Below, one piece after another: positions 47,193 through 55,617 of a stretch of 64,000 nucleotides of DNA. The stretch comes from Sandaracinus sp. (GTDB taxonomy: Bacteria > Myxococcota_A > Polyangia > Polyangiales > Houyiibacteriaceae). The translations under genes were made by a program, and so were the position numbers. Location of the stretch: positions 32,743 through 96,742 of the forward strand of contig JACKEH010000012.1 in the NCBI GenBank assembly GCA_020633125.1, written 5' to 3'. The notes beneath the pieces are model-generated. The model saw nothing but the letters and a program-made list of their open reading frames with translations, had not been told where the DNA came from and searched no databases. Position 1 is the stretch's first letter. Each line of letters opens with the position of its first letter.

Positions 47193-48956
47193 GTGATCGA
47201 CTACGGTGATCTCAAGGTCCAGGTCCTCAGCGGTCTTCGCGAGGTGGCGCGCCTCGCGGAAGAGAGCGGCGCCAAGAGCCTCGCGCGCGGGTTGCGGGAA
47301 GACCGCATCGCACGCCTCGAGGACGAACGCTTTCACCTCGTCGTCCTCGGCGAGTTCAACCACGGCAAGACCACGTTCGTGAACGCGCTGCTCGGCGCGG
47401 CGGTGTTGCCGATGGGCGTCACGCCGACGACGGCGGTCATTCATCGCATCCAGTTCGGCGAGCAAGGCAGCGCGAAGGCCTTCGGCGAGGACGGACTCGT
47501 CAAGCAGGTCCCGATGGACGCGCTCGGCGAATACGAGGTCGACGGCAAGGCGCTCGCGGACGCGGTGCAGCACCTCGACGTGTTCTACCCGGCGGAGTTC
47601 CTCAAGGACGGCGTGGTCCTCGTCGACACCCCCGGCGTCAACGACCTCAACGAAGCGCGCGCCGAGATCACCTACGGCTACATCCCGCGCAGCGACGCCA
47701 TCCTCTTCCTCCTCGACGCGGGGCAGATCCTCAAGGAGAGCGAGCGCCAGTTCGTCGCGAACAAGCTGCTCGCGCAGTCGCGCGACAAGGTGATCTTCGT
47801 CGTGAACAAGATGGACCTGCTCGACGACGACGAGCGGCAGGAAGCCATCGCGTACGCGCGCATGAACCTCGGCAAGTTGCTCGAGGAGCCGAAGATCTTC
47901 GGCATCAGCGCCGAACGTGCGCTCGAGGGCGACCGCGCCGGCTCGGGCATGGAGGCGCTCACCGACGAGCTCGAGCGTTTCCTCAAGGACGAGCGTGGCC
48001 GCGTGCTGCTCGACAACGCGCTCGACGCCGGTTTGCGCACCGCGGCCACGCTGCGCACCGGCATCGAGATTCAGAAGCGCGCGCTCGCGATGGAGCAAGG
48101 CGAGCTCGAGCGGCGTCTCTCGGCGCTCGAGAACGACCTCGAGACCAGCGCCGAGCGCATGGCGGAGCGCAAGGCGCGCATTCGCGAGTCGCTCGCGGCC
48201 GTCAAAGCGCTCGTGCGTGCGGACGTGGAAGGTTTCGCGCGTCGTTTCGCGGCGCAGCTTCCGGACGAGATCGAGGCGGCCGAGGCGAAGGACTTGAGGA
48301 AGTACCTCGCAGGTTTCCTCGAGGAGCGCTTCAAGCGTTTCGCGGAGCAGGAGACCGAGGAGGTCGCGCGTCGGCTCGAGAAGGTCGCCGAAGAGGCCAT
48401 CGCGTTCGTGACCGAAGACGCGGCCGCGCGTGCGGAACATCTGCGCGAGCTGCTCGGCGACGACGCGCCGCAGCTCGACCTGAACGTCAGCACCTTCGCG
48501 GCCGACGTGGGCGTGTTCGTGATCGGCGCCTTCGGCGTGACGCTGATGGTGCTCTCGAACGTGCTCGTCGGCGGCGCGCTCGCGCTCGCCGCGCCGGTGC
48601 TCGCGTACGTCTTCCGAGGTCGCGCGGACAAGCAGCTCAAGGAGAAGGCGAAGGAAGAGGCGCCCAAGGCCGTGATCGCGGCGGCCGAGAAGATGGCCGA
48701 GGCCTTCGACGAGCGCATCGACGAGGTCGGCGAGAAGCTGCTGCACTTCGTGAGCGCGGCGAACGCGGAAGTGACCAAGAGCGTGGCCGAGCTCGTACGG
48801 ACGGCGCGTGAAGCGACGCAGCGTGGCGACGAAGCGAAGGTCGAGCTCACGAGCGCGACGGGCATGAGCCTCGCGCGATTGGCCGACGTGGAAGGGCGGA
48901 TGACGCGCACGCGGCAGACGCTTTGGGCGAACGGCAGCGGCGAGACGACGCACTGA
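47193..48956 (+). CDS. Bacterial dynamin-like GTPase
   Basis: A 587-residue dynamin-superfamily protein. GTG 47193 is preceded by GGAGGA. GTPase motifs: G1 GEFNHGKTT (53-61), G2 Thr in VTPTTAVIH, G3 DTPGVND, G4 NKMD. Long helical middle and C-terminal regions follow (KRALAMEQGELERRLSALEND..., ADKQLKEKAKEEAPKAV). A hydrophobic paddle or TM hairpin (VFVIGAFGVTLMVLSNVLVG, then ALALAAPVLAYVF) lies near residues 436-468. Such proteins remodel or tether membranes; exact role here unknown. Confidence 0.88.
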   Translation: MIDYGDLKVQVLSGLREVARLAEESGAKSLARGLREDRIARLEDERFHLVVLGEFNHGKTTFVNALLGAAVLPMGVTPTTAVIHRIQFGEQGSAKAFGEDGLVKQVPMDALGEYEVDGKALADAVQHLDVFYPAEFLKDGVVLVDTPGVNDLNEARAEITYGYIPRSDAILFLLDAGQILKESERQFVANKLLAQSRDKVIFVVNKMDLLDDDERQEAIAYARMNLGKLLEEPKIFGISAERALEGDRAGSGMEALTDELERFLKDERGRVLLDNALDAGLRTAATLRTGIEIQKRALAMEQGELERRLSALENDLETSAERMAERKARIRESLAAVKALVRADVEGFARRFAAQLPDEIEAAEAKDLRKYLAGFLEERFKRFAEQETEEVARRLEKVAEEAIAFVTEDAAARAEHLRELLGDDAPQLDLNVSTFAADVGVFVIGAFGVTLMVLSNVLVGGALALAAPVLAYVFRGRADKQLKEKAKEEAPKAVIAAAEKMAEAFDERIDEVGEKLLHFVSAANAEVTKSVAELVRTAREATQRGDEAKVELTSATGMSLARLADVEGRMTRTRQTLWANGSGETTH

Positions 48957-48973
48957 CGCGGCCAACGTCGGCG

Positions 48974-49002
48974 GAGGGCGGGATCTTCGGGTTCCGCCCT
49001 TC
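48974..49002 (+). terminator. Weak hairpin after the dynamin-like gene
   Basis: GAGGGCGG / CCGCCCTTC arms (7 perfect pairs) with a 12-nt loop, without a T run. The remainder of the 174-bp gap shows nothing else. Confidence 0.35.
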
Positions 49003-49130
49003 GCAATTGAGTTCGCACTTGAGACGGACGTCGGTTCGTGGAACGGCGGCGTGCCACGGCCTTCATTCCGAAGGGAACGATCTCTTCGACCGGCTCCTCA
49101 CTGCCGACCAAGTACGCGCGGGGTGTGTGC

Positions 49131-49661
49131 TCAGCGAAGTGTCAGCTCGAGCTGTCGGTCGCTTCCGACCCGAACCGTGCCCGTCACCTCGAGTCCAGGC
49201 TCACCCGTGCATTCCCCCTCGCAGCCGGTGTGGGCGCGGGCGCGAACGCGGTAGGCGCCGTCGGCCACGCGCACCCAGACGCTGCAATCACTCGGGCATC
49301 CTGGGGCCGTTGCCTCTTGGTGCCGTGTCTCGACCGCGCGACCGTCCCACGTGGTCGACCAACGCTGGCCAGGTTCGAGCGCTTGGGTGGGCGGGTTCAT
49401 GCACGCGCCGGCGACCGGACAGGGATCGGTGCCGCGGGTCCACTCGCACGAGTGGCTTTGTCCCGCGTTGCGCCTCATGGGGCGGCCGTCGGGAGCCACC
49501 ACGTCGAGCGCGTCGAAGCCACACGAGACCGTGTTCACCAGATGAACCGTCTGGTCGGTGGCGTTGACGACCACGAGCTCGACGCTCGGTCCCGGAGGGT
49601 CGCTCTGAACGGGCGGGGCACCGGAGCAGCCGACGAGGAGCAGGACCAGCAGGGCGCGCAT
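49131..49661 (-). CDS. Small cysteine-containing lipoprotein
   Basis: A 176-residue predicted lipoprotein from ATG 49661: MRALLVLLLVGCSG has a standard lipobox (LVGC). The mature part is beta-rich (VELVVVNATDQTVHLVNT, RVRARAHTGCEGECTGEPGLEVTGTVRVG) with at least eight Cys residues that could form disulphides. It resembles a small Ig/beta-sandwich cell-surface protein but I do not recognise the family. Divergent from the GspE-N-domain gene, with only 88 bp between the starts. Confidence 0.65.
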   Translation of the reverse strand: MRALLVLLLVGCSGAPPVQSDPPGPSVELVVVNATDQTVHLVNTVSCGFDALDVVAPDGRPMRRNAGQSHSCEWTRGTDPCPVAGACMNPPTQALEPGQRWSTTWDGRAVETRHQEATAPGCPSDCSVWVRVADGAYRVRARAHTGCEGECTGEPGLEVTGTVRVGSDRQLELTLR

Positions 49662-49749
49662 GCCGAGAGGATAGGGCGCCTCGATGCTCGCTAGCGAGGG
49701 CTGGCTTTTTCGCGAAATGCATCGGCTCTCGGGGTACTCTTCCGCCGTC

Positions 49750-50793
49750 ATGGCATTGCGCATCGGCGACATGCTCGTCGCGGCTGGGTTCGTCACCGAA
49801 GAACAGGTCGAGGAGGCGCTCGCGTCGCAGAAGGAGTCCGGCCTACGGCTGGGCGCCGAGCTGGTCGCGCTGGGCTTCGTGACCGAGGTGCAGCTGATTC
49901 AGGTGCTGAGCAATCAGCTCTCGGTGCCGTGGGTCTCGCTGCATCACATCGAGATGACGCGTGAGCTCTTGGATCTCGTGCCGGCGGACGTCGCCGATCG
50001 CTACGGCCTCATCCCCGTCTACCGGCGCGTCGTGCGTCGCGAAGGCGAGACGCTCTTCGTGGCGATGGACGACCCCACGAACGAAGACGCGATCGCCGAG
50101 GTGAGGCGCGCGTCCGGGCTTCCCGTCAAACCGATGGTGGCGCCGCCGACCGACATTCGAAACGCGATTCGCGTGTACTACTTGGGCATGGCGCCCAAGG
50201 CGCCGGAGGCACCGCGTCGCGCGCGTCGGCATACCGATGAGATCGCGATTCAGGACGTGGCGGCGAAGGCTGCCGCGACGCCGGAGCCCGAACCCGCGTC
50301 GGCGCCCGAAGCTGCGTCGGCACCGACGCCGGAAGCCGCATCCGAACCTGAGCCGACCGTGTCCTCGGAGGTGGAGGCCGCCGAACCTTCGCACCCGAAG
50401 ACCGACCCCGCGCCCGCGCCCGAAGAGCCGACGTCCGCGGAGGACGAGGTGTCGCTGGCCGAGGCTGCGCGCGCCAAGGCTCGCGAGAGCGCGCCGAAGA
50501 AGCCGAAGCAGCGCTTCGTGACCCTGACGCTGCTCGACGGCACCACGGTGCGGCTTCCGGCGCCTCGCAAGGGTGGTGAGGACGCCGAAGCCGAGCCGCG
50601 TGGGGGAGCGCTCACCGCGGCGGACCTCGTGCGCGCGTTGCTCGCGAAGGGCCAAGGCGCGGCCGTCGACGACGTGCTCGGCAAAGCGAGCTGGGAAGTC
50701 CTCTGTGCGACGATCCTGCAGCTCATGCTGAAGAAGGGCCTCGTCGCCGACTGGGAGTTCGTCGAGGCGTACAAGAAGAACCTCGGTCAGTAG
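49750..50793 (+). CDS. GspE/PilB N-terminal-domain protein with new C-terminal domain
   Basis: A 347-residue protein from ATG 49750. Residues 1-150 match the MshEN/T2SSE N-terminal domain of type II secretion and type IV pilus ATPases (MLVAAGFVTEEQVEEALASQ, LSNQLSVPWVSLHHIEMT, RRVVRREGETLFVAMDDPTNEDAIAEV). The ATPase domain is missing. Instead there is a Pro/Ala/Glu-rich linker (about 150-255) and a C-terminal domain (FVTLTLLDGTTVRLPAPR, LTAADLVRALLAKGQG, CATILQLMLKKGLVADWEF). Such N-domains can bind cyclic di-GMP; whether the RxxxR-type binding residues are present was not verified. Confidence 0.7.
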   Translation: MALRIGDMLVAAGFVTEEQVEEALASQKESGLRLGAELVALGFVTEVQLIQVLSNQLSVPWVSLHHIEMTRELLDLVPADVADRYGLIPVYRRVVRREGETLFVAMDDPTNEDAIAEVRRASGLPVKPMVAPPTDIRNAIRVYYLGMAPKAPEAPRRARRHTDEIAIQDVAAKAAATPEPEPASAPEAASAPTPEAASEPEPTVSSEVEAAEPSHPKTDPAPAPEEPTSAEDEVSLAEAARAKARESAPKKPKQRFVTLTLLDGTTVRLPAPRKGGEDAEAEPRGGALTAADLVRALLAKGQGAAVDDVLGKASWEVLCATILQLMLKKGLVADWEFVEAYKKNLGQ

Positions 50794-51053
50794 GCGCCAC
50801 TCACGCCTGGGGTCGTTCAACCGAATGGCGATGGCGAAGCCGAGCGTCCTGCCTCGCGGTCTCGAAGCGCGGGGTCGAAGGGGCGAAGCCCCTCGCCCGC
50901 GGAGCGCCGGGGCCGCCGGACCGAAGCGGAGCGGAGGGAGGACGGCGAGGAAGAGGGGTTGCGGGGAAGCCTCCCCGCATCGCGGAGCGAAGCGAACGCA
51001 CACAGCCGCGAAGTTGCCGACGCGAGGGGAACCAGCGCTATCGTTGCCGCGAC
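50794..51053. other. 260-bp intergenic region with two short hairpins
   Basis: AGGGGC-GAA-GCCCCT (50879-50893) and TGCGGGGA-AGCC-TCCCCGCA (50960-50979). Neither has a T run. No gene supported. Confidence 0.4.
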
Positions 51054-51308
51054 GTGCGCAGCTTGACCAAGTCGGCGCTGGCCCTCGTGGGCTTGGCGGT
51101 CGTGGCCTACGTGGTCCTCTTCGTGCCGCTCGGGCGGTACACGATCTACCAACACGCGGTTCGCATCGCGGGGACCGACGAGGCGCAAGAGCTCGGATCC
51201 GAAGCGGTCGAGGCGGCGGGGCGGCTGCGGGAGCACGTCGAGGGCGAGCTCGACGAGCACGTGCGCGACGCCGGGCCGCCCGATGCCGGGCCCGCGGCCG
51301 TCGAGTGA
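51054..51308 (+). CDS. Small single-TM protein (84 aa)
   Basis: GTG 51054 opens an 84-residue frame with one TM helix (ALALVGLAVVAYVVLFVPLG) followed by a conserved-looking GRYTIYQHAVRIAGTDEAQEL and a charged C-terminal helix (AAGRLREHVEGELDEHVRD). The tail is Pro/Ala rich. It is probably an inner-membrane protein with the helix outside or inside; no known family. It converges on the next gene with a 6-bp gap. Confidence 0.6.
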   Translation: MRSLTKSALALVGLAVVAYVVLFVPLGRYTIYQHAVRIAGTDEAQELGSEAVEAAGRLREHVEGELDEHVRDAGPPDAGPAAVE

Positions 51309-51314
51309 CTCGCG

Positions 51315-52361
51315 CTACTCGTGCGGCTCGCCTTCGTCTCGGCGCAGGACCGCGCCCAAGACCGCGAGCGGATCGAAGCCGAGAATCTCGCTGACCGTGC
51401 TCGCGTGCGTGACGCGTGCACGCACCTCGCGCACCAGCGGCAGCAACGCCCCGGCGAAATCGAGGCCGCCCAGCGCGCGAGCGGAAGCGCGCCCGAGACC
51501 TCGCACCGCGTCGGCACCGAGCGCGGCGGCGACCGTACGGGGCATCGGGCTGAGCACGACGTTCCGGACCGCGACGGCTTGCGCCCACTGACCGGCGTCG
51601 GCGGCGCGAAGCAACGTGCGAATCGTGGGGGCTTCGGCGAAGAGCCCGAAGTGAACCGGCGCGACGCTGCGCGCGACGGAGTCGACGACGACGCGGTAGT
51701 CGCGTCGCCAATCGCCGCCGAGCGGGCCGGTCCACCGGACGAGCGCGTCGGGTCCGGCGACCAAGTCGATCGCGCCGTTGCGACGGCGAAGCACGACCCC
51801 GGTCCACACCGGGCCGTCCCAGAGCACCATCACGCCGGCGCGGCCGTCGGGAAGCACGAGGTCCAGCGCGCGATCGAAGGTCGCGGCGTTCGGGATCGGA
51901 ACGTTGGCGATGGGGTTCGGCCAGAGCGCGAGGTCGCCTGCGCCTTCGAGCTCGCGCGCCGCACGCAGCAGCTCGAGCACCTGCGCGAGGTAGGTGTCGT
52001 CGCTGCGAAAGCGTGCGCCGAGTTGCTCGGCGAGCTCCTCCATCGCGCCTTCGCGCACCACGAGCACGCGATGGGCGCCGGCGCTCAGCGCGAGCGTGGC
52101 CAACGACTCGCGGTCGATCGCGGTACCTGCGAGCTCGCGGACGCGACCACGCTGGGTGTGGGTCGCGGCGAGCACCACGTCGTCTTCGTCGACGACCACG
52201 AGCACGCTGCCCGTGGGACGTGGGCCGCTGGCCGCGACCGGTGAATCGGTGGCATCGGCCGCGCGATCCAGTCGGTCGGGTAGCCCCGGCATGAAGAGCG
52301 AGACGAGGTTGGTCCAAGACCGCGCGTCGAAGCCTTCGAATCGGAGCTCGGCGCTGATCAT
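51315..52361 (-). CDS. Hypothetical protein (348 aa)
   Basis: Starts at ATG 52361 with GGAGGCG upstream. The N-terminal half looks like a two-strand/helix regulatory domain (GSVLVVVDEDDVVLAATHTQRG, HRVLVVREGAMEELAEQLGA); the middle has a repeated beta pattern (AGVMVLWDGPVWTGVVLRRRNGAIDLVAGPDALVRW, part), and the C-terminus is helical. No signal peptide or TM segment. I do not recognise the family. It follows the galactosidase gene, whose stop lies 20 bp upstream, so they are likely one transcript. Confidence 0.55.
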   Translation of the reverse strand: MISAELRFEGFDARSWTNLVSLFMPGLPDRLDRAADATDSPVAASGPRPTGSVLVVVDEDDVVLAATHTQRGRVRELAGTAIDRESLATLALSAGAHRVLVVREGAMEELAEQLGARFRSDDTYLAQVLELLRAARELEGAGDLALWPNPIANVPIPNAATFDRALDLVLPDGRAGVMVLWDGPVWTGVVLRRRNGAIDLVAGPDALVRWTGPLGGDWRRDYRVVVDSVARSVAPVHFGLFAEAPTIRTLLRAADAGQWAQAVAVRNVVLSPMPRTVAAALGADAVRGLGRASARALGGLDFAGALLPLVREVRARVTHASTVSEILGFDPLAVLGAVLRRDEGEPHE

Positions 52362-52396
52362 GCTCGCCTCCGGACGTCTCTCATGCTCGCCTCCGG
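52358..52396 (-). repeat. Duplicated 16-bp start-region sequence
   Basis: CCGGAGGCGAGCATGA occurs twice, at 52396-52381 and 52373-52358 (minus strand). The first copy holds the galactosidase stop, the second the ribosome site and ATG of the next gene. The first copy's ATG opens an 8-codon frame that ends in the TGA of the second copy. Confidence 0.85.
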
Positions 52397-54435
52397 GCTC
52401 GGGGCGCCTTTCGACGCTCGCTCTGGAGCACGAACATGCGGCACGACTCGCGGTCGATGGCCACGCGAAGGCTCGTCTCGCCCGTGATCGATTCGCCGGT
52501 GAGCGCGTCGACGGCGACGGTCGGCCGCGGCAGCGCGATTTCGGCCTCACGCGCCGACGAGGGGTTCACGACGAAGAGCACACGTTCTTCCCCGTCGACC
52601 TCGTGCACGGTCGTCTCCACGGGTGGGAGCGTCGCGTAGGGGCGCTCGAGCTCGAAACGACCGACCCAATCGGCGACCAGCGCGTGCGCCATGGTGTCGT
52701 CGACGACGGTCGGCGGGGCCTTGCCAGGGCGTGGGAAGTCGGCCGCGTGAAGCGCTTCGTCACGGGAAGGAAGCCGTGGGCCGTAGACCACGTGCACACC
52801 CCGCTCGGCCAGCGCTGCGAGCTTCTCGAAGCGCGCGGGGCTCGCGTACTCGTAGCTGGGCGCGAAGACGACGTCGTAGCCCTCGTAGCGTTCGATCGGC
52901 GCTTCGGAGTCGACGTAGACGTAGGGTACCTGCGCGGCGGTCAGGGCCGCGGCCATGCGCGCGAGCTCGTCCCACCACGCGTGCTGAATCGGCTGCGAGA
53001 AGCCCAGCGCGTCGGCCCGGCAGAGCTCGACCGGCGTGCCCCCGATCGCTTCGAGGACCGCGTTGCTCACCGTGCCGAGCAGATGCGTCGCGCGCGAGAG
53101 GCGCTGGTATTCGCGGGGCCATTGCAGCGCGACGCGGGCTTGGCGCGTGCCGCGGTGGAAGCCGGTGGTCTCGAGCGCGGAGAGGAAGCGGCGCCAGGCG
53201 GTGGCTTCGTGGCGCGCGTGGCCGGTGACGTCGATCGGCGCGCCGTACCAACGGTCGCGATCGACGGCCATGTAGAGGTTGAAACCGCGCAGGCCGTAGG
53301 CGCAGGCGGTCATCGCGGTGACGAGCGAGTCGTCGTGCGCGAGCGGCGTGAACCAAGGTGGGGCGCCGACGCCGAGCTCGGGCGCGTAGACGGTCGGTGC
53401 CGTGCCCGCGAGGTAGAGCGTGCGGCGCTTGATGGTTCGTTGCTCGCGCGTGGGGTGGTAGTAGTCGAGGCCGACGAGGTCGACGGCTTCGCCCAAGCTC
53501 GCGACGCTCACGGGCGCGCCGCCTTCGCCGACCGAGACGTTGTGAATCGTCGGCAGCTCCCCGAGGCCCGCGCGATCGAAACGGCGTCGAAGGTGCTTGG
53601 TGAAGTCGACGTGGAGGTGCTCGGCGAACGCCGCCCAATCGAGCTGGCGCGCGAGCTCGCCGTGCCGATCGTCGCCTTCGAGGTCACCCGCGAAACGTGA
53701 AGGCGGGCTCGCGTCCGACCACGTCGCGTAGGTCGCACGGTGCGCGCGACGTACGCCGTCGAGGTCGCCGTGCCGCGCCTGCAGGAACGAGTGCCAGAGA
53801 GCCACCGAATCGTCGTGGTAGTCCTGGCAGAAGGGGCCGCTGCGGAAGAAGAACCCGAGCTCGTTGTCGATCTGCATCAGCACGACGGGGCCGTCCGGCC
53901 AACGACGTGGCGCGACGATTTCGCCCACGGCCTCGAGCCACTGCGCGGTGTGCTCTCGGTAGGCCTCGCTCGCGTGCGAAGGCACCGCGAACATGTGCGG
54001 CGGGAAGTAGAGCACGACCGGGTTGCCGCGCGGCGTGCGCGCTTGGACCTCCGGGTCGTCGAGCATGCGGGCAGGAAGACCGAACCCCGTGAGCTCCGCG
54101 TTGATGTGAGGGCCGGGACGAAGGAAGACGAGCAGCTCTTCTTCGGCCGCCAGGTCCAAGAACGCCGCGAGGTCACGTCGCGGGTCGCGCTCGCCGAAGT
54201 CGAAGGTCGGCACGCCGTCGGCGAAGTCGACCTCGTGCACGCTCCACGGCACGTAGGTCTCGACCATCGGAAGGCCGAGCGCCTTCACTTGGCGGAGGCC
54301 GTCCCGCCAGTGTTCTTTGGCGACGCGCCAATAGTGCATCGCGCCGGAACGCAGGGGGACCTCACGGTCACCCAGACGGAGCGTGGCGCCGTCGAGGATG
54401 GGTCGGGGGCGGAGGCGCGCGACGGGACGGGGCAT
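52381..54435 (-). CDS. GH35-type beta-galactosidase-like glycoside hydrolase
   Basis: A 684-residue enzyme. The N-terminal TIM barrel (about 20-360) carries GH35 marks: SGAMHYWRV, LPMVETYVPWSVHE, VFLRPGPHINAELTGFGLP, the acid/base QIDNELG near 190 and a nucleophile candidate in YAPELGVG near 349. A middle GATase-like domain (YVYVDSEAPIERYEGYDVVFAPSYEY) and a C-terminal beta domain follow (RVLFVVNPSSAREAEI). No signal peptide is visible, so it acts on imported oligosaccharides or is exported unconventionally. Divergent from a sugar nucleotidyltransferase gene (113 bp). Confidence 0.85.
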   Translation of the reverse strand: MPRPVARLRPRPILDGATLRLGDREVPLRSGAMHYWRVAKEHWRDGLRQVKALGLPMVETYVPWSVHEVDFADGVPTFDFGERDPRRDLAAFLDLAAEEELLVFLRPGPHINAELTGFGLPARMLDDPEVQARTPRGNPVVLYFPPHMFAVPSHASEAYREHTAQWLEAVGEIVAPRRWPDGPVVLMQIDNELGFFFRSGPFCQDYHDDSVALWHSFLQARHGDLDGVRRAHRATYATWSDASPPSRFAGDLEGDDRHGELARQLDWAAFAEHLHVDFTKHLRRRFDRAGLGELPTIHNVSVGEGGAPVSVASLGEAVDLVGLDYYHPTREQRTIKRRTLYLAGTAPTVYAPELGVGAPPWFTPLAHDDSLVTAMTACAYGLRGFNLYMAVDRDRWYGAPIDVTGHARHEATAWRRFLSALETTGFHRGTRQARVALQWPREYQRLSRATHLLGTVSNAVLEAIGGTPVELCRADALGFSQPIQHAWWDELARMAAALTAAQVPYVYVDSEAPIERYEGYDVVFAPSYEYASPARFEKLAALAERGVHVVYGPRLPSRDEALHAADFPRPGKAPPTVVDDTMAHALVADWVGRFELERPYATLPPVETTVHEVDGEERVLFVVNPSSAREAEIALPRPTVAVDALTGESITGETSLRVAIDRESCRMFVLQSERRKAPRARRRA

Positions 54436-54548
54436 CGGATTCTTCGCCGCCTTGGCGGCGCGCCGAGCGTAACACTTCGGCGCGCTTCTTCTGCCGTGGA
54501 AGTGCCGCGAAGGTGACGCCCCGGCGGGCGCGTGCGATAGAGGTTCGC

Positions 54549-55436
54549 GTGCGCGCGATGGTGCTCGCGGCGGGTCTCGGAACGAGGCTGCGCCCGCTGA
54601 CGGAAGAGCGGCCCAAGCCGGCCGTTCCCTTCGGGCTGCGGCCCTTGGTCTGCGAGACGCTCGAGGCTTTGCATCGCTTCGGCATCCGCGAGGTGGCGAT
54701 CAACGTCCATCACCTCGCCGAGCGAATGCCCGAGCTCGTGGATCCGCATCTGCCGGAAGGGATGCGCGCGCGATACCTGCACGAGCCGGTGCTGCTCGGG
54801 ACGGGCGGTGCGCTGGCGAACGCGGGGTCGTGGCTGACGGAGCCGGGCGAGCCCGTGATCGTGATGAACTCGGACATCGTCTTTTCGCCCGATCTGTCGG
54901 CGGCGCTCGCGGCGCATCGCGCGCACGACGCGGTGGCGACGATGGTGCTGCGTTCGGACCCGGCGGCGAAGAAGCTCGGCGCCATCGACGTCGACGCGAG
55001 CGGGCGTGTGCGTCGACTGCTCGGGACGCCGCATTTCGAAGGCGCGCTCGACGAACGCATGTTCACCGGCGTGCACGTGCTCGCGCCGCGGGCGTTCGCG
55101 GACTTCCCGGCCGAGGGCTGCATCGTTCGCAGCGCGTATCGGAAGTGGATCGACGAAGGCGCCGTGGTCGCGGGCGTGACGGACCGGTCGCCGTGGAAGG
55201 ATCTCGGTACGTTGCGCGCGTACCTCGACGCGAACGTCGCGTTGGCCGGGGAGGGCGCGCTCGTCCATCCGACGGCGACGGTCGACGCGGGGGCATCGAC
55301 GAGGGGCGTCGTGGTCGGCGCGGGTGCACGCGTGGGCGACGTGCGACTCGAGCGTGTGGTCGTGTGGCCGGGCGCGCGCGTCGAAGACGACTTGGTCGAC
55401 ACCATCGTGACGCCGGAGCGCGTGGTGTCGGTCTAG
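54549..55436 (+). CDS. Sugar nucleotidyltransferase (mannose-1-P guanylyltransferase / glucose-1-P thymidylyltransferase type)
   Basis: A 295-residue NDP-sugar pyrophosphorylase. GTG 54549 gives RAMVLAAGLGTRLRPLTEERPKP, the GxGxR...PK nucleotide-binding signature. GTGGALANAG, the metal-binding SDIVF and a left-handed helix-like hexapeptide C-terminus (VHPTATVDAGASTRGVVV, ARVGDVRLERVVVWPGARV) follow. It makes an activated sugar for glycans. The stop codon TAG forms exactly at the edge of the inverted-repeat element that follows, so the last residues may have been altered by its insertion. Confidence 0.85.
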   Translation: MRAMVLAAGLGTRLRPLTEERPKPAVPFGLRPLVCETLEALHRFGIREVAINVHHLAERMPELVDPHLPEGMRARYLHEPVLLGTGGALANAGSWLTEPGEPVIVMNSDIVFSPDLSAALAAHRAHDAVATMVLRSDPAAKKLGAIDVDASGRVRRLLGTPHFEGALDERMFTGVHVLAPRAFADFPAEGCIVRSAYRKWIDEGAVVAGVTDRSPWKDLGTLRAYLDANVALAGEGALVHPTATVDAGASTRGVVVGAGARVGDVRLERVVVWPGARVEDDLVDTIVTPERVVSV

Positions 55437-55599
55437 CAGGTTGCTGCAAAAGTCCCGCGTGCGCTTCGCGCGACCCGCACTCCGCCTCGCGCCATCCTCT
55501 CACGCTCGAAAATGCCCCACATTTCCTCGGTTCGAGGACGCGCGATTCGAAGCACGGGACCACACGAATCACATCACGGTCCTTTTTCAGCAGCCTGCT
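55435..55599. mobile_element. MITE-like element with terminal inverted repeats
   Basis: AGCAGGTTGCTGCAAAAG at 55435-55452 pairs with the reverse complement of the right end (55581-55599, AGCAGGCTGCTGAAAAAGG). Over the outer 25 nt 20 positions match. The 165-bp interior has no coding frame. The sequence AGCAGGxTGCTGxAAAAG resembles the ends of known IS families. No target-site duplication is visible. It lies between convergent genes. Confidence 0.6.
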
Positions 55600-55617
55600 C
55601 GCGTCGCGCGCGCCCGC

